From the NCBI GenBank assembly GCA_963965975.1, contig OZ014411.1, positions 498,501-562,500 on the forward strand: DNA of 64,000 bases, in the 5' to 3' direction. Source of the stretch: Xestospongia bergquistia (Eukaryota > Porifera > Demospongiae > Haplosclerida > Petrosiidae). Made by a program: the position numbers and the translations under genes. This document shows, in pieces, positions 13,021 to 25,000 of the stretch (within the stretch, counting starts at the first letter, position 1; each line of letters opens with the position of its first letter). The notes below the pieces were generated by a model that made no database searches, was not told where the DNA came from, and was given only the letters and a program-made list of their open reading frames with translations.

Positions 13021-15930
13021 GTGTGTGTGTGTATCTTACTTTATAAACTGTAGATATGATATAATAGTCATGATAAAATATTAAGTTATAATGTACTCTC
13101 TAGTTTAAGGAGAGATCAGTATTATATCTAGATACGAATGATAAAGACAAAAGTCTCATACTAAACAGTAATACTATATGTTATATTAATCAATATATGT
13201 ATAACATGTACAGGTAATACATGTACTGGATTAGGTCATGTAATCATTAGACAAAGAATGTGTTTAATTAATTTTTAGAAGATATACCAAATTCAATGTT
13301 ATATAAACACTACAAAGACATTGATATAGAAGTACTAGTTTCCTCTTAACATTGTAGAATTATGTGGACTAGTAATGGTTTCTCATATTAGACCTAGTTT
13401 AATATTAATACTGTACTGTACTACTTGATAAATTAGTAGTGTGTCTTGTAAGTGACTGGTATTGATAATTAGCAACACTAAATACAATAAGTTAAATCAC
13501 AAGTCATGTCTAGTACTGTCACATCTTGTCTTGTCTATTTTAAGACAATCTTAAAGTCTCTAGTATAAATAACTTAGAATATTTGGTATATTTTGAAATG
13601 GTTTGTAGGGTATAGATACTTAACAAAAATATTTTTTCCCAACTATAACAGTTTAAGAGGACTACATTATTACAATTATAGTTTATTACATTATTTTAAT
13701 GATATAAAGAGAGATCAAGGCTGAATTAGTCAATCATTGATCCTGTCACATACTGAATATTAATAACTTCCTGTTTAAGATAGCTGCATAGCAACAGTTT
13801 ACATGCAAGCGTTCATTTGAAATTTGCTTGCGCGTTAGGTACCATTTTCGTATTTATGGTCATATATATATGTGTATGTATATATTAATGTATGGCATTG
13901 AACAACTTTTATTATGCTTGAAGCTAATTACTATATACTAAAATTAAGGTGTGTCTTAAGCATACCTGGATGCAATATAAACTTTTCTGTTTCCCTTTGA
14001 TATGTTAATAAATACAATAATGAATACTATATAAAGCTAGGAGGTACATAATGTGACTGATATGTTCTATATGGTTTGTTATTATCATTCCTTTCTTGCA
14101 GTTCAATTACTAAATAAAACACATTGTAAAGGCTAATAGTTTGTGACTCAAACATACTACATGTGCTTCAGAGTCACTCATGTATGAACAGATAAAATTA
14201 GTTATTTGACTTATCTAGTTACTACTCTATTGTGTTATGTTAATATTATATAATGAAACCTTCATTAGTGCTTAGCCTAAGTAATCCTTACAATAAAAAA
14301 ACACTAAGCTCAGAATAGAATATGCACTTAAAAGTTAGAATACTTAGCAATATCCCAAAAAAGCACTTCTACATTTATATTGTCATAGTTAACATAACTG
14401 TATGATTAGTGGGTATGTGATATACCTTAAAACATACATAACCACTAATCAACAAGTACTAGCAACTAAGACAATTTACAGTCAATTTTGGTAAACCACA
14501 AAGGTAGGTTGCATATCAGTCACTGTAGTTATATTATTTGTGTGCTCTAATTTTGTAGTTATACAGCAATACATTTACCCAGGAGAATGAAGTGATGCTA
14601 ATAATAAGTACACTAGCAGCACTACCAGTAGTAGAAGATATGGTAGAAGGTAAAATAGTCTTGTGGGAGGAGAAGCTAACTATGCAAAAACTAACTTGAC
14701 ATGGCCAGTGAGACAGACATATTTGATATAATAATGACAGCTCATGTGTCCTAAGAAACTGATATGTATTGGGATTATCAGATATTACACTCAGTTGATT
14801 TGTTAAAAAGGGGCTGGTTAATGAGGCCAAACAATACAACTTTAGTTGATATTTATTGCTATGGTAACTAATGTGTCATCATTTCTTTAAGGTTGTTTAA
14901 TTTATCCTCCCAAATAGTGTGTTTCTAAGGTATCATTAGTGTCAACATTAGACCTGTAATGCTACTACTGTCAGTATGTCCTAAAATAAAGAATATTATA
15001 TAAAGACAAAAGATTGATTGGTAGATTCTCATGATGTATCTATGTCACCTGCTAATCACAAGTCACCTTTTTCATTTGGATGATGTGCAAGAATTGTTGT
15101 TAAAGCGTTTAGCACCTGTATTCACACATTTTCTGTCTCCCTGACAGAAGACAACATCCTCTACTTCTCGCCACTACCTTCTCCATTCATTGACCACACC
15201 CAAATTAACTAAATTTGGAATTTCGAAATACAATTTCTGAAAACATTACGTTTTGGAATCTGAATGTATCATTTTGTTATCATTTACAGATATTTGTTCT
15301 TTAAATAAATATTATAATCATTATCCATAAAATTAATTGAAAAAATTAATTACAAAATTACAATGGTATAAGGTCTCATATAATTTACAGCATATTAAAT
15401 GCATACTATACTATATTACAATTGTGGTAAAAGGTTTTTAATGATATTAGCAAAATTGTATCTAAATAAAATACAAATATATATATATATCCTCATCAAC
15501 TCCTAAAGATCTCTAACAATCCATAACATCATCATGAAGTTTTTTACAAAAATAGCTAAATGTTTGTCTTAATACAATTTTCTCTTCATATGTTAGATCT
15601 ACATGATGGACATTGTGACAATCTTTGATGGAACTAGTATTGGTAACTTGGATATTTGTACCACTAAAAATTTGGTCAGTAATGTAGTGATAGAAAATGG
15701 AATTGCTTGATCAAACAATTGATGTTTGAATGAAACTACATTATGTAGACCTAAAGTGATCTGACATCCAGGTGTCATGTTGTCTTCCATGACAGGTCAT
15801 TTATTAGGCTGGTTAAAAAAGTCAATACAATCTCCCTGTTTTTGGGCCTAGAGACCATTTAAACAGTAGGTCTATACACTATTTTATACTTATGTAGCAA
15901 CTCGTGTACAAATCTTAAAACCTCCATCTG
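11521..15930. other. Long AT-rich stretch without a recognisable gene
   Basis: Both strands hold only short reading frames with low-complexity, AT-driven composition. A TA/TG microsatellite lies at 12963-13032. A small imperfect inverted repeat around 14422-14452 has gattagtgg and ccactaatc arms. Confidence 0.6.
12963..13032. repeat. (TA)n followed by (TG)n microsatellite
   Basis: About 55 bp of TA dinucleotide passes into catgtgtgtgtgtgt. Confidence 0.95.
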
Positions 15931-16190
15931 AAAGCACTAGCAAAAAGACTTCATGCTACCATGACAATGACCTAATATTAATAGTGAATTATCAGGTAAA
16001 TCATAACTACTTCTAATAAATATTTATTTTAAAGTAACACTTAATTAAAAGCAAATGTTTCAAAAATACTACATACTCGTTTCAGAAGAAACAAGAGCAC
16101 AGCAAGCAAGTGATTATGATTTACCTGATAATTCACTGATAATATTAGGTCACTGTCATGGTAACACGACGTGTTTTTGTTAGTACTTTG
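15931..16190. mobile_element. Foldback repeat with ~80-bp imperfect arms
   Basis: The left arm around 15931-16016 and the right arm around 16096-16190 are inverted copies. Shared blocks are accatgacaatgacctaata / its complement and gaattatcaggtaaatcat on both sides. The loop is AT-rich. The outer part of the right arm (cgcgcac, gcgtagcg) is unusually rich in CpG for this window. It is probably a MITE. Confidence 0.65.
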
Positions 16191-17261
16191 CGCGCACTTT
16201 GCATCAGAAGTGCGTAGCGTTCGCAATCACGGTCCGTAATCTATACTACTTCGCAGTCCAATACTAACCACATTCCATAAATTATACGTGTTCGTCTGGA
16301 TGCTACAGCTTGTTGGGTAGACACTTCGACCCCCAAACTAGTACTCCACTCCTGTATAGTAGCTAATTGAGATAATAAAATTCAGTCGTTATTGAACATT
16401 ATAATATGTATACAATCATCATTCTATATGTACTGTCATGATGTACTTGTTTGTGCTAAATCTATTCTCCTTATTCTTATTCATTTGATGTTATTTTGAT
16501 GATATTTTTGTTTTTAAATTATTGAGTCAAACCTAATACACAGTCTTAGTAATTTATTTCTGTATAAAAAATAATATAAACAAAATAATAGACAATGACT
16601 AAATATCTAATATACCAACCGCTCCTGTATTTACTAGTGGAGAACAGTTCATGACTACATTTCTAAACCAAATGGAAAAGATATTATTCATATATCTGTA
16701 ATTCTCACTACTAATTTCATATATACTTAATGTAACATATTTGTGACGGAGCGAGAAGTATATTAAGAGGCGGAAGCAGGCGGATCACTTAGGTGGATCA
16801 AAACGAAGCCGACCAATGGAATTCCAAAACGGTCCAGCTACGTTAAGTGATCCGTATCAAGAATATAAATAAAGAACTAATACTCATGTATAATAGTTGT
16901 TATAGAGTATTTGTATATATTATTAAAAAGTTTTAAAAACCAATCTCTAGACAACTCATGACAATATTATTGACTCTAATTACCTAAAATGATTTATGTT
17001 GTGTATCTGTTGTGATAAACAGTAAAATATAAGGTAATAGGTGATCTGCACGCAATTTGTAACTGCCAAGTGATCTGTTACTATATGTATGTAAACGTTA
17101 ACAGTTTGTTGTAATAGTTTATAAATAATAACATTTGACAAAATAACACATTAAAGAAAACATTGAAGCAGGTAATTGTTATGCCACATAAGTTTGTTGT
17201 TATTCTTACTAAAATACTATTATAAATTAGACATGACAAACAACATAACATTATCATCTAA
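16191..17261. other. Non-coding stretch; 3' part duplicated from downstream flank of the beta-helix gene
   Basis: About 16780-16860 holds cggatcactta and taagtgatccg as an inverted pair around a GC-richer block with a ccaat motif. About 16990-17261 matches about 18385-18640, the 3' flank of the large gene, for example aagtgatctgttactatatg against aagtgatctgtcactatatg. It therefore belongs to the same duplication as the adjoining pseudogene. Confidence 0.55.
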
Positions 17262-17990
17262 TGTTGTCAGAATTAACATTAGACATCTTCATTGAACTGT
17301 AATGATTCTCATCTCATTACCACTGACACTATTGACACTGAACACTGAAATAGTTTTACATATACAACCAAAGGATCAGGACACGATAAAAGAAGTTATG
17401 TATCATTAGAATTAGAAAGTTGTGCAGGTTTCTTGAATATCCTCCTGATGTTTGTAAGGAACATTTAGTATAAATTTCTTCAACTAGACATTGTGATAAA
17501 AAGATTCCTCTACCTGACTTACTAGTGTGATTATTTAAAATGATAAATTTGTATGTTCCTTTAAAAATTATTGGAAAGATTTTTATAATAAAATGCTTCA
17601 ACCATGAAAACATGAATTGTTTACAAATATACTAGTTTTATCAAATTGTATTAGACTGTTGAAACTTATTAACCCACTTGTGTTATGATTACTAACCTCA
17701 ACTTGGCCAAACATAACATCACAATGTTGACTAATACCACAGCAGGTAGATATAGAGATGGTTAGTTTATTGAAATGAAACGTTTGTAAAAGGTAAGCTA
17801 ATAGTTATTTAAGTAAATGAATAAGGATAGATATACAAACTTGATCCAAAATATGAAGTATTGTTATGTATTGTGCAATTGCTAAACTCAATTCTACCTT
17901 TTCCATGCAAATCAATGAACACTCCTCCTCCATATGCTTAAACATCATTGTTGTATGTAGTGCGGTTAATCCTAATACTCCCATATGAAC
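17262..17990 (-). pseudogene. Truncated, internally deleted copy of the beta-helix membrane protein gene
   Basis: The minus-strand sequence follows the gene at 18644-22081, in pieces. 17262-17460 matches the 3' end (18635-18830). 17480-17770 matches the beta-helix part near 20740-21010. 17830-17935 matches about 21087-21200. The large middle section that encodes the Cys-rich and membrane part is missing. Stops and indels break the frame. With the shared 3' flank upstream, it looks like a tandem duplicate that later lost its core. Confidence 0.8.
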
Positions 17991-18643
17991 AACTTAATGA
18001 ATTATGTCAGAATTTTTATTTACTTGTTCCTCTATTTTTTATTTGAATTAAAAATTAGCTAAAATATTGACATAATTTATGATATGACTGTCATCTTTAT
18101 AATTATAAGTTGGATTAGTGTATTCAGTATATACTATACAACAGAGCATTGCTATAATTTCTTTATAATGCTTACTAATGTATGTGTAATCATGCCTATT
18201 AACAACTAGATATAGATAATTGAACTGGAATGTACTATAAATACATTTGTTACTTGAATGCTTGAAGATTAGACAAAGACTTAAGATTTTTGTCAGTCAA
18301 TACTTTAGTGATTGTACCCAGCAATGCAAATTCACTACTAATAATACATGTTTATGTACGGTATTAACACATTCATTTGTGTTATGTATTTGTTGTAATT
18401 AACAGTTACATGTAAGATATGAAGTGACCTGTATGCTATTTGTAATTGTCAAGTGATCTGTCACTATATGTATGTAAACATTAACAACTTGTTGTGATAT
18501 AAAAGATAACTTTTTAAAGTAAGAATAACAACATGAGCAGAATAGTCTTAAAATAACTGTTAGGACAGCACATTGTTGTTTCTACTACACAATCATTATA
18601 TATACAATGAAATACAATCAGCAAAATGTTGTTAGAATCAACA

Positions 18644-21600
18644 TTAGTCGTTTTCATCAAATAGTAGTGATTCTCGTTTCATTACTACTGACACCACTGA
18701 CACTGAACTAGTTTTACAAACAAGTGCAGGTGATCCAGGACAAATTAAAGGAACCTCTGCATCATCTGAATTAGAAAGTGGTGCAGGCTTCTTGTACATC
18801 CTCTTGATTTTTGTGAATAGTTTTTGTATAGGATATTTTAGCAGACGATCCCAGACATGATAGAGGATAATGCCACAGAATACTACAAATGACACTAGTA
18901 CCATAGCAATACTTAACTCTTGACTTAGCTTTGACCTCTCACAGGTTTGTACATTCACATAAGCCATAAACATGAGGTTAAGAAAAAAAGACATCTCCAG
19001 ACAAGCCAAAGGTAAATGTCGATATATTCCTCTCAAAAGGAAGTACATTGATATAATAACAATTAAAATAGATGTTAACACATCTAAACTTATAGTAGCT
19101 TTAGTATCTAGAGAAACAACAAGTGCTAAGACAACACGAACTAGTAGTAAAAATCCAGTCCAAAAACGACACTTGTCCTTATATGGACCTCCATATGCAT
19201 CAAAGAAAGGTTTCATATACATCAAAAACTTTTTGCAGCAGCAAAAGTACTTTGATAGATGTCTTTCAAATAATGGTATAGTCAGGAGGTAGAAGGTGTA
19301 TGGAAAAATTAGTAAAATTAGTATAGCCAGTGAGAACAACAACAATGGTAGATGACAGAAACCTCTCAGATATTGGACATTAGCATCTACGTACCACCTC
19401 AATAATTTGACATTAGTCTTTCCATTACAGTGAATATTGGTGTGATGAAGGATCTGGAAAACAATTCGAATTAGTTTGGTATAAGAGAGAAGGATCATAG
19501 TGGCTAATACTGGAATTGCTTGCCTTCCCACAAGCCGAACCATTTTGCTGGAATACTGGGACAATATTATGATGAGTATTAGGAGAAACCAAACATAGCC
19601 TGGAAAGACAAATTGTAGCCATGCTTTATGACAAGAGTTCATACCATGAAAAAAACAAGTCTCAACACCCAGATCTAGATTAAGCCAGGAAATGAACTGA
19701 CTAAGAAATGTTATGGAATGGTTAGGGAAGAAAAGTGGTTCATATATTTTGACAACATTAGCATAGAATATAAGGCCATTGATTGTACCCACAGACACAG
19801 TTAGATTTAAAGAAATCAGAAAAGCTACCAATACTATACCAGTAACAGCAAACAAAACAATAAGAGCTAAGTAATCATTAGTACATTGCCCACATTGATT
19901 GGAACCTAACATGAGACTGAGTCCCTCATTACATTGTCCACAGAGTAGTCCAGATCGATTGTAAAGACACTGTGTATTGGGTGATGTGACTGTAAAATGA
20001 ATGTTGTTGTTGTTACAATAATCATAAGGACAGTTTTGATAAACAATAAGGCAGTCTGAGTCTTTTTCATAACCAATCCACATGTTACCATCTCTAGTTA
20101 TAATTTGAATGTTAACATCACAACTTATTGGAGGTCTTTTTAATTCAGATCTACAAACACAAGTGTTATTTACTAATGGAAACCCAATTGGACAAGACTC
20201 AATTGTAACATTAATGACTTTAGCATTATGGTCATGTAAAGGTTCAATATACGAACCTTCAAGTGTTGCATAGACATCTGTAGCATTTAACAAATCAGGA
20301 TTTGCTCTTAACTTGAAGGTTACATTAGTACAAGTTGCATTTAGTCTATTATTGTCAGTTTGCAGAGTGGATGAACTATCTGGTGATGACAATTTTATCA
20401 CACCCTTTGTTAAGCCAAATTTATTACCAACAGTAGCTAGTGATATATTGACATTAATCCCAGGCATTGCAGTAACATTCTTTTTCAAAATGGAGCAATT
20501 TGGTTTGTCTGATACACAAAAACACACTTGGATAGGATCTGATGACACTGCTGATACAACACCTTGTTGATGGTAATGAAAAAGATCATTGAATCTACAG
20601 TAGTCATTAATTTCACCTCCATACAAGACATAGCCTGAGATGTTAGCCTTATTGTTGACAAAATATAACCCAGCACTAGCATTAAATGGAATAACTTGAA
20701 TGGTACAACTTCTATGAAAGCCTGCAACGATTTGTGATACAAACAGCCCTCCACCTGATTCACTAGCATGATTATTAAGAAATGATATATTTGTATGTTC
20801 CTTTAGTAATAAGTTGGAGGATTTATATAAAGCAATACCTCCACCATAAATGCCAGAATTGTTTACAAATATACTATTTTTATCAAATGTTATTAGACTA
20901 TTGAAACTCACTAAACCAGTTGTGTTATGATTACTAACCTCAATTTTGTCAAAAATAACGTCATGAATGTTGACTATTTCCACAGCAGATTGATATACAT
21001 CATATCTGTTGTTTACTTTATTGAAAAGAAACGAAACATTTACAAAACGAATGCTAGTTGTTGAAAGAAACCCATAAGCAGAGAGATACAAACCTGATCC
21101 ATAGTCTCCAGTGTTTTTATATATTATGCAGTTACAAAACTTAATACTACCATTTCCGGCAGAAAGAATTGACACTCCTCCTCCAGTAACCTTAGAAGTA
21201 TTGTTATATACAACACAGTTACTAAACTCAATACTACCATTCCCATGTGAATCAATGAATATACCTCCTCCTCCAATATTGTGTGAAAACTTACTGTGTT
21301 CAATAACTACATCAATGTCAGTATCATACAGCAAAAAAGTTGTATATCCTAAACTCAATGTAAAGTTTGATTGCACAATATTAGCTCTAAACAGGCTATT
21401 AAGCTGGGTATTATAGTATATATATGCATTGCCTCCAAAATTCTCAGGAGCTCCATTATTAGCAAATGAAGAATAACCAATTAACACATCAAAAGTATTG
21501 ACTAGACAGAGTCCAAAACCAGAACCATTCTGGACTGATATCCATTCCAATGTGACATTAATGATGTCAACAAGGTGTAAGCTGTTGATAATTGCTTGGT

Positions 21601-22081
21601 CATGGACGTGAGTATCAAACATACAATTTGCTATTACTAGCGATTTCAATATAATGTTTCTGCTACTAGTAAATTGTATACCAGTTCTGTTGTTATCACT
21701 ACACATTATTACTGAGGTGGATTGCATAACTGTCTCATGAAAGCCTTGTTCTATACGACCCAGTCCTTCTAGAGTTATATTACTTATATTGCTGATATTC
21801 AATATACCTTGTAGAGTATGAGTTCCTTCTAGGAAGTAGAAGGCAGTATCATCAGTGAAGTAAGAACTATAGTCAGAAACATAGTAGGAGAGGTTATGAC
21901 AAGGTAAGTCAGTAGTAGGACAAGGTACTCCATTAGGAACTGCAAAGACATAATACTCAGAAGCAATGACATGTCCACTGAAAATATACAGTATAACTGA
22001 TGTTACATAATAGATATGATACCACCTAATGTTCGCACTGGGTCCAAAAGAACAACTTGAAATAGACAAAATTGTAGACAT
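18644..22081 (-). CDS. Large single-exon protein: beta-helix ectodomain plus ~9 membrane helices
   Basis: This is an intact 1145-codon frame. I start it at the ATG at 22081; upstream in-frame codons lack an ATG. A hydrophobic signal or anchor lies at about residues 20-42, ending near GHVIA. Residues ~60-500 are rich in Asn, Gly and Ser, with many N-glycosylation sites and repeated patterns such as GNGSIEFSNCVVYNNTS and GNGSIKFCNCIIYKNTG, typical of right-handed parallel beta-helix coils. A Cys-rich stretch (CGQCNEGLSLMLGSNQCGQC, ~720) precedes about nine hydrophobic helices between ~740 and ~1075. A cytosolic tail ends at the stop. I recall similar proteins as an expanded, uncharacterised family in sponges and some other invertebrates. 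A receptor or adhesion role at the cell surface is inference. Fragments of the family lie at 17262-17990 and 33570-33840. No intron is apparent, which is unusual among the neighbours. Confidence 0.88.
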   Translation of the reverse strand: MSTILSISSCSFGPSANIRWYHIYYVTSVILYIFSGHVIASEYYVFAVPNGVPCPTTDLPCHNLSYYVSDYSSYFTDDTAFYFLEGTHTLQGILNISNISNITLEGLGRIEQGFHETVMQSTSVIMCSDNNRTGIQFTSSRNIILKSLVIANCMFDTHVHDQAIINSLHLVDIINVTLEWISVQNGSGFGLCLVNTFDVLIGYSSFANNGAPENFGGNAYIYYNTQLNSLFRANIVQSNFTLSLGYTTFLLYDTDIDVVIEHSKFSHNIGGGGIFIDSHGNGSIEFSNCVVYNNTSKVTGGGVSILSAGNGSIKFCNCIIYKNTGDYGSGLYLSAYGFLSTTSIRFVNVSFLFNKVNNRYDVYQSAVEIVNIHDVIFDKIEVSNHNTTGLVSFNSLITFDKNSIFVNNSGIYGGGIALYKSSNLLLKEHTNISFLNNHASESGGGLFVSQIVAGFHRSCTIQVIPFNASAGLYFVNNKANISGYVLYGGEINDYCRFNDLFHYHQQGVVSAVSSDPIQVCFCVSDKPNCSILKKNVTAMPGINVNISLATVGNKFGLTKGVIKLSSPDSSSTLQTDNNRLNATCTNVTFKLRANPDLLNATDVYATLEGSYIEPLHDHNAKVINVTIESCPIGFPLVNNTCVCRSELKRPPISCDVNIQIITRDGNMWIGYEKDSDCLIVYQNCPYDYCNNNNIHFTVTSPNTQCLYNRSGLLCGQCNEGLSLMLGSNQCGQCTNDYLALIVLFAVTGIVLVAFLISLNLTVSVGTINGLIFYANVVKIYEPLFFPNHSITFLSQFISWLNLDLGVETCFFHGMNSCHKAWLQFVFPGYVWFLLILIIILSQYSSKMVRLVGRQAIPVLATMILLSYTKLIRIVFQILHHTNIHCNGKTNVKLLRWYVDANVQYLRGFCHLPLLLFSLAILILLIFPYTFYLLTIPLFERHLSKYFCCCKKFLMYMKPFFDAYGGPYKDKCRFWTGFLLLVRVVLALVVSLDTKATISLDVLTSILIVIISMYFLLRGIYRHLPLACLEMSFFLNLMFMAYVNVQTCERSKLSQELSIAMVLVSFVVFCGIILYHVWDRLLKYPIQKLFTKIKRMYKKPAPLSNSDDAEVPLICPGSPALVCKTSSVSVVSVVMKRESLLFDEND

Positions 22082-25000
22082 CGTCAGAGAAGACAAGCGG
22101 TTGAATTATCACTGAAAAAATGAGTTGTCCCAGCTTCGCCTACTCCGTACCTACTAATTAATTCATAGCGAGTTATTGATTATTCAATGATTATTTATTT
22201 ATGTAAACACTAATTTCAAAATGGTGGCAAATATTATTATGTTAGAGTTCTTTAATCTTTGTCTTTTCTTATTGACCTTAAGGTCCTTCTAAGTGGTTAG
22301 CTCCTGTTGATAACTGCTGTAGAGATATTTTTATTGATGTTTGCTTTCTTTGAAAACCTACACATTCAAAGATGGTTTTCTAACTAGCAACAAAAGTTAG
22401 GGCAACTGTTTTCATCATGAATGATTTAAGTCTAAGATATTATCTTGAAAGTTTATTTGCAATCCTGTTATTTGTATTTTATACATAAGGACTTGACAAA
22501 ATCATAATAGCAACTGAAATCATGTATTGGAAATGTTAACTGCATTGCTTTATTTGTTAGCTTGAAATCACAACTGTTTGGGGATTTAAAGTTATTTGTA
22601 GTGTATCAGCCTTCTGTCTGATTAGGTTCAAAACCCTCTCTTATGTACTTCTTTATTTATTAGGAAGGAAGGCATAGATTAGAGGGGTGCTGCTGCTTAC
22701 TATAATCACTATGCATGCTTGTAAGCTTACAAGCATGCATAGTAATTATTTGGTAAAACAAATTTGAAATGTGCCATCTACATAATTATATCTGACTCAC
22801 ACAATAGCTCAACAATCTTGTCAGTTCCAAATAGTATCAGCTTTTCATCTCCATCTTTTCCAGTTGTAGTGTGACAAGATACACATGTACAAGTATGTAC
22901 AAGGTACATAGGCACAAAAAGGACTTTCAAACATCAGAAAGATTGTTACAACAGTAAAATATTAATTATTACATCATAGGTTTTACTTAGAACGAAGTCA
23001 GTAATAGAAAATAATGATAACTTTGAGGCTAAAAAAAACAATGGGTCTTGTTGAATGATTTTGCTGTATTAACAGGAGTAACCTATGTGATTGTACAAAA
23101 TACAATTTTGCACATACATTAGTGTTACTGATATAGAACCATTTAGTATTGTTTTCTGTGGGGCATATAATGCAGAGTAGTGTCTATTCTGATATTTCAC
23201 TGTCCCCACAAGTTTATAAATGGTACTACTTACTTTTAATGTAGTTTTCTGAATGGAATACAAATAAACATACATACAGTGTTAATATACAGATGTATGT
23301 GTTAGCTACATACATCTTATCTAATGTTTTATACCTTTACTTGAACAACTGGACACTCAGTTCTATTAAACATAACAATTGATGTCATAAGTGTTATTTG
23401 TTACAGTATGTTTAACTAACGATGTTGAAGTCTTTGTTATGTGAATGCATAAATGGTTGGGATGTTTTGTTACATCAATAGTCTGAAGAGATTCATCACA
23501 ACTTCTATACCTAAAAAATTTATATTATATTAAACATAGGGACAAATCTATGACTGATCATGTCAAATAACAGGATTATATGTGCATGCCCCTCACAAAT
23601 CTAGTCTAGATATAGTCTGAATTATCTAACTCATCAAAAATCAAGTCCTGAACATAATTTTGATAGATGATGGAAATAATTGATATAATGATATAGTAAG
23701 AATATAATTATAATAGTTTATAGATAGTGTTGCGTAGACAGTAGTACATTGAGTGTTTGGAGAAGATATTAAGATTTGAGTGGTATTGAGGTACAGTAAA
23801 TACATTTACTATATTACATATGATATCAATAAATTCATTAACTAAGATTATGTGTCTTGGTTCAGAAAGAATATTATCCAGTATTTTATTAAGTGATACA
23901 TGTACTCTGGTTAGATGAGCAGTCAATTCTATACAAGGCTTATGTACAAACTTATGTTGTCATAACTACTTTTACCATTGTTCTTATTATTCTATTAGAC
24001 AATCATATCCATGATGTACATACAAACTATCCAATAAATTGATACATCAGATATAACGGAAAGTACGAATACATTTCATGGACAACTTTTAGTCATGACA
24101 GCAGAAGAAAAGAATATTGAAACAAGTAATGTCAGATATCAATATTACTTGTTCTTTATGCATAAATATGTGAAGATGCTAGCCAACCCTCAACATGATT
24201 TGTTTGAGTTTGGAACTCAATTAACAAAGACAATATAGCTGTTTTGTGTGACTGCAAATTGCTTTGGTCTACTACAGAATCTGCAAAATAAATTTGCTTT
24301 AGATATTCCCTTTCTTGTTGCATTTGGGTTTGTTACAATTTCCATGGTTTACAATACTCACTATAACTATTATATTATAGTCATATAGAGAGGAAGGGAT
24401 GGGCTGCCTTGCAAGACCTTGACATTAACACATAATAAAATCAACCACACTTTACATAAATTTATCTTCATTTTTGATATCTGCAATATAAATGTTCTAC
24501 TAGACCTTTCCTTGTTAATCAAAGGAACAGGTTTGTGTTCATTTTATTGTGTATATTCATCACATATTCCAGACATGCCAGTAACAAAGAAGAGGGTGAC
24601 ATCAGAGAAACACTTGATGGAATCAAAGAAGCTTGTTCTTTACTCACTTAATATGTACCTGATAAGAAACTACAGCTGTTTCACTGATATGATTATATAA
24701 GTGTAATATAAATTATATCTATGGTATTAGTTAAGGCCATTGATTTAAGGTTAGGGGATGGAGTCAGTGTTGCAATTATGTAGTATAGATTTTGATTCAA
24801 TGTATAATGGCAGATGAAGCAAATATGTTTATGCATTTCTTCTGTGGAAAAAATATCTTATATACTAGTATTAGAAGGATAATTATAATTGTGTCATAAT
24901 CTATATAGTTGATTGTTGTTTGTATGTACTTTTACAATTTTGTACACAGACTAAAACATGTAATCTGTAAGTTTCTCATTTATTTGTCTATAAATAGCAA

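Noticed and set aside
14534..14839. 101-codon minus-strand frame
   Set aside because: Ser/Leu/Ile-rich composition from AT-rich DNA, no domain, and no supporting signals on either side.
18972..19292. 106-codon plus-strand frame
   Set aside because: A shadow of the intact minus-strand beta-helix gene.
22625..22650. ggttcaaaaccct, resembling a tRNA T-arm
   Set aside because: No matching acceptor or anticodon arms around it; no tRNA or rRNA gene was recognised in the window.
23069..23275. Minus-strand frame with a phrase (NGSISVTLMYVQNCILYN) reminiscent of the beta-helix family
   Set aside because: The resemblance is short and could come from shared Asn/Ser/Ile-rich composition; no nucleotide match to the intact gene was seen.
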